From Mesaphorura yosii (lineage: Eukaryota; Arthropoda; Collembola; Poduromorpha; Tullbergiidae), in contig WIXG01000404.1 in NCBI GenBank assembly GCA_009869945.1, forward strand, positions 1-62,976: DNA of 62,976 nt, given 5' to 3'. Both the position numbers and the translations under genes were made by a program. Below are positions 47,354-60,917 of this stretch, one piece after another. How positions within the stretch are numbered: position 1 is the first letter of the stretch; each line of letters starts with the position of its first letter. Under the pieces are notes generated by a model, which was given only the letters and a program-made list of their open reading frames with translations, was not told the origin of the DNA and did not search any database.

Positions 47354-48644
47354 TGCGATGCGTCATGAGCAATGAACATAAACTGGAAAATGCGATACCT
47401 GCGAAAGCGTATTTTTTGCTTAGTTAGCTGTGTCTTTGTCTTTCTTTCCCGTGCATCGTAATCGAAAACGCACAAACTATGAATTGGATCTTCAATTCTG
47501 TCCGTACTCATTGTTATTGTTGTAAAACGTTTTAAATTATACTTAATTGTGCTGCACACCTCTTCTGCTTTAACTATCACGTTCGCAACACGCAGTATTA
47601 CTGTCTTGAGTATTCACTAATTCAATTCAATATGGTCTTAGAACGATCTTTAACTAATTGTTTCATGGTAGTTAACGTGAGTAGTGTCTAATGTCCCGTG
47701 TAATTCTGCAGTCTAACCAAAGAAACGGTCCTAAACGTAATTTGGAATACTGAAATTGGGGCTTTACGCCAGTTCCATCCCCTAAAATTGTAGTCAGGGT
47801 ATAGTCACGATGAAACCAAAATGAAGTCATGTGTACTCGTAACTTATTTGTGTTGGGCGTAGTTTAGTTTCCTACAATGTGAATAAATTAACTTTATTCA
47901 TCAACCACACTGCATTAACCATCAGGCCTCGCGAAATCTTGATTACAAGGGTGTGAGAGAAAGTGAGAGAGAAATCAATTGGTCAAAATTGAATGCAAAA
48001 TGAAAAATGCATGATTTAATCATTGAGGGCGTCAGTGCCATCATTCGGCTCCAGACAACAACTTTCAGTTCGTGTCTGAGAGAGCGATGCACGTACGCCA
48101 ACAGAAAGAAGAAATCCAATACACACGTCTGGTTAACAGACAAACTACCATGTTCTTGGTACGAGTACGAATGTGAGTGCAACTTACTACAGAGAAAATG
48201 CTAATGCCAAAAATTACGTATAAAAAGTTCAAAAATCATGAAATTCGGCAAATCACGAATTAGCAATTCCTAATCACCTACTTAGTTGGATAATTAAAAC
48301 TTGCCAATTGCATGATTTTAATGATTCAACGTTGCAGGCTTTACTGTTAAAACTGCACTGGCAAGAAAAGTATTATTAGTTCTAGGTTTGACTTTTATTT
48401 ACTGTAAATAAAGTTAGCGACTTTCTATTTCTAAGTCTGTCGGACTTAAGAGTCACGTACTAAATTAGTAGAATTAATTTGGAATTTATGTCTTTGAGTT
48501 CGGAGGTGGGCCGATCACCACAGCGTGTCCAGTTCCAGTCAAAGTTTTGATATTATTGCGTACATAACCGAAGCTTTTACTGGCCAGTGAGCTCGAGCAC
48601 TGATTTGAGTATTGTACAGAAGCTCTATCTCATTTACCAAAAAC
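47354..48644. other. RCAN 3' untranslated region and SCAF upstream region
   Basis: No gene visible. An AATAAA at 47882-47887, 529 bases past the RCAN stop, is the likely polyadenylation signal. The remainder up to 48644 should contain the promoter and leader of the SCAF gene and shows no other structure. Confidence 0.55.
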
Positions 48645-51600
48645 ATGGACCTCGTCAATCAATTCAACGCTGAGGTAAGAACAATCAGCTGGTAACTTTT
48701 ATTTCTTCAAACTAATCGAAATTCTGCTAATATAATTCTGTTTGATGTCTTAGCTCACATCGCTCTACGACTCCAAACCCCCGATCTCAAAAGGGAAAAT
48801 GACATCTGTGACTAAAGCAGCTCTGAAAGCTGTCAAACTATACAAACATGTTGTTCAAAGTGTTGAAAAGTTCATCCAAAAGGTAAAGGCCTGATACCTC
48901 CCCAGTGCATTGTCCATGTTGAATACTCTGATTTTGATCTCTATTCTGGTGCTGATTTACAGTGCAAACCTGAGTACAAGATTCCGGGTCTGTACGTGAT
49001 TGATTCCATCATTCGTCAATCAAGACACCAGTTTGGCACTGACAAAGATGTATTTGCTGGCCGCTTTCAACGCAATTTGCAGACAACATTTGCTCATCTC
49101 CTTCGGTGTTCAGAAGAAGATAAACCTAAAGTGATTCGTGTCCTCAATTTATGGCAAAAGAACAAGATTTATGCACCAGAAGTCATTCAACCATTAATCG
49201 ACTTGGCAGACCCAAACAACCCAATTTGGGAAACTATTCGTAAGCAAGAAGCAAATAATAGCAAGAACAGTAACAGCGGCGGAGATCAGGGCCCTTTACC
49301 TCCTTTGATGTCGGATCAAGTTCAGTTTAAGAAGGAGCTTCTTGACTACGACTACGAAGAAGACGATGGCGATGGTGATCGTAGTAAAAATCAGTCACAA
49401 CAGCCACATGCTCCACCTCCACCAATGATATCTGTAGGAGGTCAGCAAAATGAGTTTGGACACAACAACTTTTCTGGCTTTGATGCACTTGGAAGTATCT
49501 TAACGAATCCAGAAGTACTTCGGCAGCTTCAGACACTTCAAGAACAAATGGCGGCGGCTGCCCAGCAGCAGCACCTCCCACTGACGCCCGAACAAGAGCG
49601 ACAAAGAAAAATGGCTGAACTTAATAAGCAAGAGGCAGCTTTCGATCAGCGATTGGCTCAAACTGTTAGTGTAAGTGTAAGTACATGAGAAAATTCGAAT
49701 TCGAAAATTTAGGTATTTGAGCCATTCTTAGACTTGAAGCACCATAAATTGTGCGTTTTATATTGTAGAGGCTACCATTTGCGGTGGAATTCGGCGAAGA
49801 TGGCCAAAGTGGTTCACCTCGCAAAGAAAACGTTGGATATTTGCAACCACTTGGAACCGATCAAAATTCTAATCAACTGTCCAATCATCAGTCTTCATTG
49901 TTATTGCCTCCACCCTTCTTTCAGCACCTGAGTCAAGAGCAGCAGTCAAGTATTGAAGGTATTACGATTCCAGCCGCCCAGAATCCGTTTGGGATTCCTC
50001 TCACGTTTCCGGTTCCACCTCCCTATCAGCAAAATGACTCGTCTAAGGTGGGGTTTCTACTTGTTCAAGTATAAAATTATAGTATGAATGATGAAATATT
50101 CATAATTTGTACTTTCAATCTAGCAACAGCAGAACACGTTCACGCAAGAGGCGAGCCATCCGTTCTCACAATTTCAACCTCCACAATCAATTTTTGAGCC
50201 ACCAAATTATGAGGAGGGGAGGGATCGCGATGATAGACATGAAAGGAGGAGACGACGATCTAGATCAAAAGATAGACACAGACAAGGGTCAAGAAGTCCA
50301 TCGGGCAAGTTGAGGAGAAGGTCACGATCCAATTCACGAAACAGGAGCAGAAAGCGTTATAGGCAAGGATCATTTCGCAATGTCGTAAGCTATTTCATCG
50401 AAGTATTCTAATAGCGAACGTTGTTTATTGCTGTAGGTCGCGGTCTCGAGATAGGGAAAGGAAAGAGGAGCGTGAAAGAGAAAGGGAGAGACAAAGGAAG
50501 GGTTTCCCCACTCCAAGAAAAGAGCACTTATCTGTCTGCTCAACTACATTATGGGTTGGGCACTTATCTCGTCAAGTTGCGGAAGAAGAATTATCTGATA
50601 CCTTCGGAGCCTACGGAGATGTCGTGTCAATTGAACTTATATCTTCAAGAGGCTGCGCATTTGTTGTCATGAACAGAAGGCAGGATGCCTGCAAGGCTTT
50701 AGACCGACTCAAAAATACAAAGCTACAAAGCAAAACTATTACGGTGAGCGATAATTTTAGATTTTCAATGTTATCTTTAAATGCCATTGCACAAGAAACT
50801 CATGATGCACTGTATTCAAAATTTCAGCTTGCTTGGGCGCCTGGAAAAGGAGTGAAAGGGCGAGATTGGAAAGATTATTGGGAAGTAGATGCTGGAGTGT
50901 CATATATTCCTTGGAATAAATTGAGCATGGAGACAGATCTGGAGGAATTTGAAGATGGAGGTTGTATGGATGAAGATACTCTGCCGACCTACCTCAAAAG
51001 TAAGTAATTTATTTGCCTTATGGTGCTGGCATGTGGTATTAAATAAATAAATGTTGCTTGTGGCAGATAAACCCAAAGTGCCGAAAGTAAAGTCCGAGAA
51101 GCAATCAACTCCAGTGAAAGATGAAGGAGATTCAAAAGCCATGTCCGACGGCACACCGACAAAAGCAGCAACTGACCAAGCAACTAAACCCGGTGAGGAC
51201 ATGACTGTTGTAGCAACTCCAGGAACTGTCCCGCCTGGAATGGTCAATCCACCTTTTGGACTGCCACGTATGTCAAAACCAGCTTTAAATCATTCTCTTT
51301 TTCTCAACTTCAATTTAGCAACTAAAAGCGAATCTATTTGAATATAGCTTCAACTGTGGGACTAATGCCTCCAATGGTCAACATGATGATGCCTCCATCG
51401 ATGCTAGGTGAGTTGATTACGTTTGTTCTTAGAGTCTGGTGTCTAAATCTGAGACTATATGCCTTGACTGACCTTCACTATATATGCTAGGTGGTCCAAT
51501 GGGTGTTGTTGCCCCTCAATTTCCTCCAATGGGTTTCCCCATGATGGGTCTGATGCCTCCTGGTGGAATGGCGCCAGGAATGCCACAACCGGATCTATCT

Positions 51601-53761
51601 CAAATGAAGCCAGGCTTACTGGGTGAAATGCCTATGCAACATATGCAAATGAACAACCCAGCCTTACCTCCAGGAAATCCTGGAGCAGATGAAGATATGG
51701 CGACAGAAGAAACTCGTAAAAGGCATCCAGAAAAGCGAGAAGGCAGAGACAGGTAAGTATTTCGTTCATTTCTAGTAACATTGGTGTGGCAGCGTCTATT
51801 CCTATGTTCTTAACCACACCTCAGTAAAGAATATTCAAGATGCTGCCAAAATAAATTTGATCGAAATCGTTTGAGTATTTGAGACTTTTACTTGTCTTGG
51901 GTACATAGATATTTCGGACAGTCAATAGTGCTATACAAAGGTGATATTCGCTTCACATATCAATTTTTTTACATTCACAGGAAACGCAGTAGATTTGATG
52001 ATTTGAATGACAGAAGCTCTCCTAGCATAAATGCGAATGAGGAAAGCCCATCCAATTTCGTAAGTCACGCTTTTTTAAATACTGATTTCTGAAAGGAGCT
52101 GTAAAATAAATGCTCGCTCCTTCTCGATTCAGGAATTTGAGCGCCAAACCGAAGGATTCGGTGGCTTTCCGGGCACTGCGGAGGGCCTTCTTGGCGCTCC
52201 ACTTGGCCAGGGTTTAAGGCCTCCGATGGCTCGAATGCCAGGATCTCGTGGATTTCCCTCGCCTCGTCTTCCAAGTACGTGAAATGTTTTGTGTAGTCCG
52301 CCAAACCACCAGCTTGGCGTTTTCCGTATCTGCTATTTTCTCGTTTTTGGTTGCAATTTTTTAGGAGGAGCTGCGTCCTTTCCTGGTTCTCGCAAGCCTT
52401 GGGAAGAAAATCACGATGGATCTTCATGGCTCGACAATGCGTCACAAAATCCTTTCATAAACCCAACCCAAAATCCATTTGCTGGAAGCCCTTTTGTTCA
52501 ACAAAATAGCGAGAATCCCTTTGAAATGGCTGCAGGAGGGCCACAAGGTTCAGCCTCAGGGCCACGAGATGGTTCTTTCTTCGGGCCAGGAGAGCATTTT
52601 AACCGTGGCGGGTGGCGTGGTGGTGATCGTGGTTGGAGAGGAGATCGGGGAGGAATGAGAGGACGAGGCGGAATGCGAGGTTCCGGTCGCGGAGGATGGC
52701 CAGGACGAATGGATGAGGAATGGGGCAACGATCGAGAGAATCGGGACCAGCGTGGATTCCGTGGTGGCGGAAGGGGAGGCAGGCGAGGTGGTGACTTCGA
52801 CCGGGCAAGACGACGGGATTGGGGAGAAGGCAGTCGGGACCAGGACTGGAATGAAGGTGGGCGAGACAGAGACCGTAGCAGAGGCAGGGAAAGAAAATCC
52901 TCCTTCGATAAAGAGAACCCACCAGTCTCGCAGACTACGAATATTATCGATGAGAATTGGGAAGAAGGCACGAATAATGTAGACGCTACAGCCAGCCACA
53001 ATGACAGGAGAAACAGCTACGAAAATAGAGCTCATGATTCAGTTGTGAACCCCATGGATGAAGTTTGGGATGAGGCACCAGAACCAATCCATGACACTAA
53101 CTCAGCTCCTCAAAACGAGTTTAATGATCAAGATCAACTACAATTTCCACAATCCAACGAAAATTGGAGGCCTGATGAAGAGCCTATTAGAACTGAATCG
53201 AATCGCAATCACGCGCGGCAAGACTCAAATGACATGGACTGTGAAATGGAGAACGCCCAAGAGTACAGCGACACTAATCATTCGATGACCGTACCATCTG
53301 AAAATTACCACCAAACCCAAGAAGACGATAGCAAGGCGAACATGATAAATCATCGATCAAACAATAGCACTACTGAGCACGAGCAAACGCCGTGGAATGA
53401 CATGAATAGTCGGTACGACGAGCATGATCACAGCCGCAGTCCGCATTGGGGAGCTGAGGACCAGAACAATAGCAGCAAGGTTGTGATACATAACTCCGAT
53501 ACTGATCTGCACAACAATTCTGCCAACGAAGTTGAGTACCAACGAAATGTCTGTGACGATGGCATGGCAGAAGAATACCCTGAACATGCGAATGAATACA
53601 AGAACGAGCCTGAGCCTGAATTAACCCGAGACGATGCATTTATCGAAACTTGCAATGAAGATGTTAGCGAATCTAATAAAATTAACAGATCTTCTGGTTT
53701 ACCGTCTCAGTCACCGTCGTCGGCGTCTGAAAATATACTAATTGATAACACAGTTTTATAA
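48645..53761 (+). CDS. SCAF8: SCAF4/SCAF8-type RNA polymerase II CTD-binding SR-like factor
   Basis: Reads phosphorylated Pol II CTD and prevents premature polyadenylation (function known for SCAF4/SCAF8). Thirteen exons: 48645-48674, 48754-48882, 48963-49670, 49769-50047, 50124-50362, 50437-50743, 50828-50999, 51067-51267, 51348-51407, 51491-51752, 51981-52059, 52133-52274 and 52365-53761, giving 1334 residues. The CTD-interaction domain fills about 1-135 (KPPISKGKMTSVTKAALKA, PGLYVIDSIIRQSRHQFGTD, VLNLWQKN). An RS/RE-rich block (about 405-485) precedes an RRM (about 498-575, TTLWVGHLSRQ and GCAFVVMN), then LAWAPGKGVKGRDWKDYW and VSYIPWNKL as in the human proteins. Met/Pro-rich and Arg/Gly-rich segments and a long acidic Asn-rich tail follow. 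The donor after 50362 appears to be GC rather than GT. SCAF4 and SCAF8 cannot be told apart here, and the symbol is provisional. Confidence 0.93.
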
Positions 53762-55658
53762 TAGATTTTACACCGTTGTTGTTACACATACGAATTGATT
53801 GTGAATTTTTCCTTGTTTAATTGCAGCAATTTTATGTTAATTTTGACTTTGACCTTAATTAAATACCAATATCAATGACTATATAAACTGCACGTGACTA
53901 TTAGCACAATGAATTATGCAGTTGGAGCACTATTATACATTCATATATTAGACTATTTGTGGGAAACTCACCAAGTTTTGAGGAATTTGTTTCATTCATA
54001 ATTGCGACAGCACAGCATTCGTAGATGGACGATTTTGAGCAGATTTGCTTTCACGTGGCTTAAAATAGAGATTTTGGCGAGCTTCTGGGTTGATTCCTTC
54101 ACCTTGTGTTTGCATGGGATTGGTCTGGTATTCTTGAGGACCAGGAATCTAGCCAGTATGTGTGCATGAGAGTCGAGGTGACAGAATTTTGATGGAATGG
54201 GCCCCTCGCTCGAAGAGATTATGATTGACAGATTCTTTGAAAATGAAACAGGAAGGACAAAAATAGTGGATGGCTGGTCAGATTTTTCACGGTGGGAAGA
54301 ACACTGAGAGGAATGCCGTGACCTGCTTGCTTGTAAGTTTTCATTAGGAAATCACCAAACATGAATAACATTATAAAGTTGTTGACGAGTCAGAAATTGA
54401 ATGGAACTTTCCCAATTGCTGTTATGTCTAAAAATTTTCTCAAATCAGCATAATAGCATCCCAAGCACATTGCTTGCGTACTTTCTTGCCTCGATTGTGC
54501 ATCTCAATGGAAAAATAGGACGCTAAAATCTCATCTCAACTCGGGTTGCCGGCTCCTTCAGCTCACTCGATGAGTTCAGCATTCAACGCACGACTACTGT
54601 ATGGATGTCTCATTCTGTACAACTCTGAAATGGTTTGGTAATTTCGCATTCGCAATTTGTCTCTTTTGTACGTTGTACTGGTTTAACCTCAAAAGGCAAT
54701 CTGCAAGCTTTCTTCTCGTCTAGCATCTAGCGAGTAGTGGGTAGTGTCTGTATTGATGGATGCAGCCATTGGAAATATACTCGGGATTCGGCGAATTCGG
54801 AGCCGGAACCCAACTCGGGTTCTATTCTAAAGAGTTAATACTTGACACAGATTCTAAATTCTACCTCTGTCCTCTCTGTACGGTCTAGCATGTGTGTGCC
54901 GTGCGTGCTTTTGAGTGCTAAACTGACCGAATGCTAGCTGGTACATTATGCAGACTTATCGCCACTGCCATTCAATATTCATGCCTGTGAAATGAATCCG
55001 AACCAAAGCCCCAAGAAAAGAAAAGACCAAGCAGTATTAGAATTGGAATACAACGAATAGACCGAGACATCACAAAAGTGCAAAAGCGAATGCCAAATGT
55101 GTCCTTCACATTTTATTGTGCTGTGGCACAAGAAAGAAAAGACCCACATATTTTGTCGTATTTCTTTCATTCTTTCTGACATCGATTTCATTCTCCATTC
55201 TGCAATACCACAGCTAACACAGTAAGTCACTGGCCTAGTGGTACTCGTGATGTGCTAACTTCCAGAATCTTTCCATCTCAAGCAGCCAGTGCTCATCCAC
55301 CAGCTAGAGTTCATCCCAGCGCTAAGCTAAGAGCTACGCTATTGCTTAAAGTGTAAAGGTGACGAGGAGTGAGTGTCTTCGAAGTCTCTGTCCGCATCTT
55401 CTTCATTCTTCGTTCTGCTCTCGCTCGACTCAGTTCACTCGCCCTTCTTCACCAGCCACTTTGTGCAAGTAGGCTGTAAGCTGGGTGTGTCAGCGTTCAA
55501 GAAATTCTCTCCAAAATCATCCAGAAGCAATTCAATGCAATTATAGCATCGACCAACACGTTACTTAAGGCAGAGTCCGCAAGTGCATTATACTGGTGAC
55601 CTGCAGCAGTACAGTTGCCGTAGCTGACATCGGCACAACGCCACACCTCGCCATAGTC
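53762..55658. other. SCAF 3' end and AMD1 promoter/leader
   Basis: No gene is supported. The left part is the SCAF 3' untranslated region; the right part includes the AMD1 leader. From about 55360 it becomes pyrimidine- and CT-rich and leads to the AMD1 ATG. Short open frames here have no family resemblance. Confidence 0.5.
55535..55546 (+). promoter_or_regulatory. Three-codon uORF in the AMD1 leader
   Basis: ATG CAA TTA TAG encodes Met-Gln-Leu and lies 112 bases before the AMD1 start, if the leader is unspliced there. Mammalian AMD1 mRNA carries a six-codon uORF that mediates polyamine feedback; this one is shorter and unlike it in sequence. That it acts as a regulator is inference. Confidence 0.35.
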
Positions 55659-58600
55659 ATGGGTGGTGCAGAAAACACCAATTTCTTTGAGGGCGTCGAG
55701 AAGTTGCTGGAGTTGTGGGTCTCAAGGGCCGACGGCAAGCATGTCATGCTGAACACCTGCGATCTGCGTCGTATACCGAGGTAAGTGACCAATGGTCCGG
55801 CCCAATAAGAATTAACGAGTTGCATTTAGAATAGTTACGCCATTAACATCAGATCAGCACGTTTTAAAGCCTCTGCTAGCCGGCTCGCATTCATTTTCTT
55901 GCCAATTTACATCATGTGCAAGAAATATCATATACGCAAGAGTGAAGAGTAAAGGCTTGAACAGGTCTTTCCCCTTGCCTCTTACTCTGGATTACGTAAC
56001 ACCGTAGCGCAATGAGTCCAGCTCACAAGAAAGTGCAGAATGAATATAAAATTAGATCTGAACCCGAATGCTTTGCGCCTTGGAATTGGCAGTCGCATTA
56101 CGTAACCCTGAGCCGGGTAGGCAGACAATAATTTATGCACTCTAGACGAACGGTGACTCATAAGCACATGGCCAAGGCCGTGGCCTGACCCGATTCACCC
56201 GATGCCGAGCCCGGCAATACATTGACTAATGCACTTTGAACTTTGAACGTTTACGCTACGGAAATCGACGCAAAATCCAAAAACGTTTCGGTAACATTCC
56301 GTGGCCTTGAACAGAATTCCAAACGATGCCCTTGTTTTTATTGCACAGGAAGCAAATGGAGGCGCTGTTGGCAGTCGTCAAATGTGAAGTCATCAGTTTC
56401 ATGTGTAACGATTCTTTGGATTCGTACGTTTTGAGGTAAACTAATTCTGTTGCTTGCACTCGATTAACTACTGACCAATCGATGTCATGTATGTACGCTT
56501 GTGTAATTGTATTTATGTTATTTACTGTTTACGCTACAAGTTCTCTAAGCATTGCATTGTAATTGTCAAATAGGCAGTAATTGATGATAATGATTATGTT
56601 TGTAGTTCTTCTTTGATCTTTTCATTTCATATTGCAATCCATTTCTATTTAGAGTTTCCACCATGATGCTCTAATCGACTGTCACACGACTTGGCTTGTC
56701 TTGCCTTTATCGTTATTGACCAAAAGATTCCACGAGCATGCACGCAGTTGGCACTGTCAGTGCCGTTGCCTCCTTTGCTAGTGACTTTCCGTTACTCACA
56801 TTAATTCCTGCAATGCACCATTTAGCAATTCAAGCAAGGCTCCAGCTCAGAGTTGGCGGTTGCCAGGCTCGACTTGCGGATTTAAGGCTTCAAGCTTCGC
56901 AAATGCGTGTTTTGATCGCTGTGCATGCTTGAGAAAGATTTGTAACCCGAGATTGTCCGGATCAACAATTTTTTGGAGTAAACAACTTAAAGAGATATGA
57001 CACCCGACGCCTTCGTGAGAAAAAATGAAGATTAATCTGTCGAACTTTGTCCTTTGACATTTTCTATCATTGTCTTAATCCCGACGCGGCAACCTTACGT
57101 AAGCAGAGAAGGGCAGTAGTAGCGAGCGTGTTTCACGATAAAGTTCACGCACATGCACGGAATGAAGCCGATTACTGGCGGATTTTCAACAAACGCTTGT
57201 GAGTCATGCAGTAAATTCAGTTAATCTGTTCGTTGCTGTCTCTTCTGCTTTGTTCTGTTGCTGGAATAATGTTGTATTCTCAAGCTTCCACTTCAAATCC
57301 TCGCTTGACATGTCAAACGGTCAAACAAAGGCAAAGGCGAAGACAAAGAGAGAAAAGTGCTGACTGAATAGTTGGGTTTCATATTTTTATGTAACATAAA
57401 TTGTTCGTATCCGTTAACCATTATTATTGGCACGATGTTATTGCGTGGCCTGTCCATAGCCACAGCCGAGCCTGAGAAAATCTCTTTTCTTTCTTTTCCA
57501 TGAATCACGAATGGTGATGATAAGAATTAGTAAAATAGACCATGAGCTGGATGCATGTTTTTCGAATTAGACAGGATTCTTAACTATTGGGTTTGTATAT
57601 CTGTATTTGCCTTTCGCATTAGTTTTTGTCATGTTGGTGTGCTGGGTGTCTTTAGCTCATGCCCGCGTCCTCTAATCTGATCTGTATCCGCCTGCAGCCT
57701 GCTTTTTACTGACATTAACCGTATCGGCTTGAAATTCGATACTTGGAGTGGCTGTTCTTAGAAATTGTATGATGAAAACAATTCGCTTGATGCTTGCTTT
57801 ATCCAATATTAATTTCAATTCAGCGGTTTGAGGTTTTTATTCTGTAGATTTAAGCATTTAATAACCACATGAAGATTTGCTCCCAATTTACGTCGACAGC
57901 AATATGACAAAGTTAAGGTTATGACGCCAACTTTGCTTGACGTGATTACGGTAGTACTTGGCCTGATTGCCACCGCCCCGTAAGTCAAAGTGCCAAATGC
58001 GAATGCTACTTAGCTGTTTAGGAGCTTTGCAGTAACTTCAAATGAATATGTGCAGTATTTGAGATAATAAGCTTATAGTTCACTTTTACCGTTTTAAAGC
58101 CAAGCCAAGTCAAGTTGTGTGATAATTCGTACGAGTTCGTACTAGTTTCCCAAAATCTTAATCTTTCTAACGATAAATTGAAGAGTGCTGAGTTCATGAG
58201 TCGCCCTAGGAAGGGACTTGTACCATGTGGCAGCGTCTCGACTTTGTGTCTCGTTCCACGCCCAGACTAATACAAGATTAATGCAACACTAACATTATAA
58301 TAATGATAATGGCACGGATTACTAAAATCGTTACATTACATAATTAAGAGACAAGTCAAGCCGGTTAAAGAGTTCAAGGTTAATTACTTGGCGACGAGTC
58401 TGCGGACCACGGATGACGATTACTGCATGGAAAAAGGAACGGAGTGGAATGGATGGAGACTGAAAATGAAGAGCGGACGAAGATCATGCAGGCGGCAGGC
58501 GTAGACTTTGTAGAATTAGAATTCCTGTCCTTGCTCCTTCTCTTCTTTATTGGGTTCCCTTTGCTCTCTATTAACATCATGTTATTATTTTAGTGAATTT

Positions 58601-60917
58601 GGCTTCCTCAGTCAAATTTGTGTACCCTCCTGCGAAGGAAACACTCTCTTGTTCTCTTGAGTCATGACATCATGGCTGTGAATCGAACCTGATCTGAATC
58701 TGACGATGCTGCTCCTGGAGCACAGCAAAACAGAGCAATGTGACCGTGTGGTTCTTCCTGAGCGAGCCAGCCAGCCAGTCAATATACCCGCACCACATAA
58801 CACAGGCACCAGCAGGCAAAATCGCGTGTCTCTTCCAGAGATCAAAAACAGTGAACTATGATTCTGTCTGTTGGTGTGTTCAATCTCAAAATGCGAGTCG
58901 GGTATCAAGTATGATTAATTTAACATACACTGCAATTCCCCATTAATGTAAAAATTAACTTTAACTACGGTGCACCTGCTGCCTCTATGCCTCTGCTATG
59001 ATCAATTTTTGTCGTATTTTTTGCGTTAATTGCGCGATAAGAAATACGAGCACGTACAAGCGCGTCAATGGGTAGCAGCGGGTTGGAGGTGGCAGGCTGC
59101 CCTTCCTTGAATAAACTTAAACTCAGCCTTCCCCCGTGTGGGTGGGTTAGGGGAGCGGGGTTCTTGGGATCCGGGTAAACCTTTGACCGGTCGTTATCTC
59201 CCAAGAACTGCCCCCAGGCAATCTGGTTCCCTGGATCTGCTCTGGAACTACCCTGTTGGCCATGCCTACACAAAGGTCAACTCGATCTGAGTTGAAATGA
59301 ATTGATATTGTGGTATTCTCGTTGTCGTATTTGGTGTAAACATTCTTTAGGCTAAGTTCTGTGTCGAAACTGGTACGAAACGTAGGCAAGGACCCAGGGT
59401 GTTACCCCTCTCTTTACACACCGGTGTGGTGGAGCGCTCTTCTTCTCTTCACCATTAATGTTAATGATAGAGTTTCAATTACTCCTAACTTTTTCATTTC
59501 TCAACCTTCTTGCAATATTCTTGCAGCTTGTCAGGTTGCCCATGCTTCAATGCGTCTCATTGTTTTCGTTTACAGTGAAAGCAGCATGTTTGTCTCCAAG
59601 TCGAGATTCATACTCAAGACATGCGGGACAACCACACCGCTGGAGTGCTTGAAGCCGCTGTGGACACTTATCGTCAAGTACACGGACTTTGACAAGATCG
59701 AGGTTAGAGTACTTATTCCTTACAATCTCATAAGTGATTAATGTGATTCAATTTATAATTGAATTCAAAACACAGGAATTCTTTTACTCGCGCAAGAATT
59801 TCAAGAGGCCGGAGCTTCAACTGCTCCCACATCGTTCGTTCGAAGATGAGGTTTCACTTCTGGACTCTTTTTTCCCAGGTTTGTGAATTCGCATTGTAAA
59901 AGCATGTAGGAAAGGGAAAGTGCCATTTTTATTGAGCATTGTTTTGCAGGTGGCTCGGCTTACTCTTTGGGAAGCATCAATCGTGACTGTTGGTATTTGT
60001 ACACTCTGAACAGTCCGCACATGACTACTTTCAATAACAACTTCAAGAATGATGGAAGCTTCAACTTCGACACGTTTGGCCTCCTCAGCTACAACAATGC
60101 CAACAACAAAACGCCAAAGATGTTGAGATTCGCTAATCCTGCGCTTGACGTAGATGGAGGGCTTCTTATTGGTCAGGGTGTCCAAGAACCTGATCAAACA
60201 CTAGAAATACTCATGACGCACTTGGACCCGAAAATCATGTCCATCTTCACAAAGGAAGTTTGCTCAACTGGAGAAGAAGCAACCATTGTAAGGAAACTGC
60301 GAAAATTGCACGTGCCGCGAAGTGAAACAAGTTAACAGTCTTGCTCCTTATTTCAGAAATCTGGAATCGACCGAATCATTCCAAATGTTGTGATCAACGA
60401 GCATTTGTTCGATCCGTGTGGATACTCAATGAATGGAGTCATGAAAAATGTAAGTCAACGTCAGACTCGTGTACATTAATTAAATTTAGGCGTTTGCGAA
60501 TTCGTGCCTGATTGATTTCCATTGGAATTTAGGGTGCATACATGACAATCCATATCACTCCGGAGCAGGAGTTTTCGTACGTCTCATTCGAAACCAACAT
60601 CGCACAAAGCTCGTACATCGAACTCATTGGCAAAGTTCTGGACACTTTCCAACCGGGGAAATTTGTGCTGACCTTGTTTGCAAACCAGGTCAGAATTTGC
60701 TCTAGTTTAATTTCTGAATGAGTGTCTCGCGTACTCGTTTAATTTTTGTCTAAACTAATTATCTATATAATTACAGGCCAGCACTGCGTACAGCGTGGGG
60801 CAAACTGAGATCGAGCAAATGGTTATGCTCAAGAAGTGGCTTCGGATCGAGAATCAGTTTTGTCACTTGAAGAACTACGATCTTACGTATGCTCTGTTTG
60901 CCAAATTTCCGAGCTGA
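55659..60917 (+). CDS. AMD1: S-adenosylmethionine decarboxylase proenzyme
   Basis: Makes decarboxylated S-adenosylmethionine, the aminopropyl donor for spermidine and spermine. Eight exons (55659-55780, 56349-56435, 59576-59702, 59776-59878, 59950-60287, 60357-60449, 60533-60688, 60777-60917) give 388 residues. The proenzyme cuts itself in LSESSMFVS between E71 and S72, and S72 becomes the pyruvoyl cofactor. Other catalytic residues are C86 (ILKTCGTT), S283 (CGYSMNG) and H297 (TIHITPE), each matching the human enzyme. Exon 2 is small and isolated between introns of 0.6 and 3.1 kb; phase and the VLS|ESS join confirm it. Exon 5 adds about 50 Asn-rich residues between YLYTL and PDQTLEILM, absent from the human protein. 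The normal C-terminus ends FAKFPS at a UGA, after which the frame stays open for 258 codons. Confidence 0.97.
56436..59575. other. AMD1 intron 2 (3.1 kb)
   Basis: Long intron with no supported gene inside on either strand. A 10-base inverted repeat (59160-59169 with 59199-59208) within a G/C-rich patch, about 370 bases before exon 3, could form a stem in the pre-mRNA. The rest is unremarkable AT-rich sequence. Confidence 0.6.
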
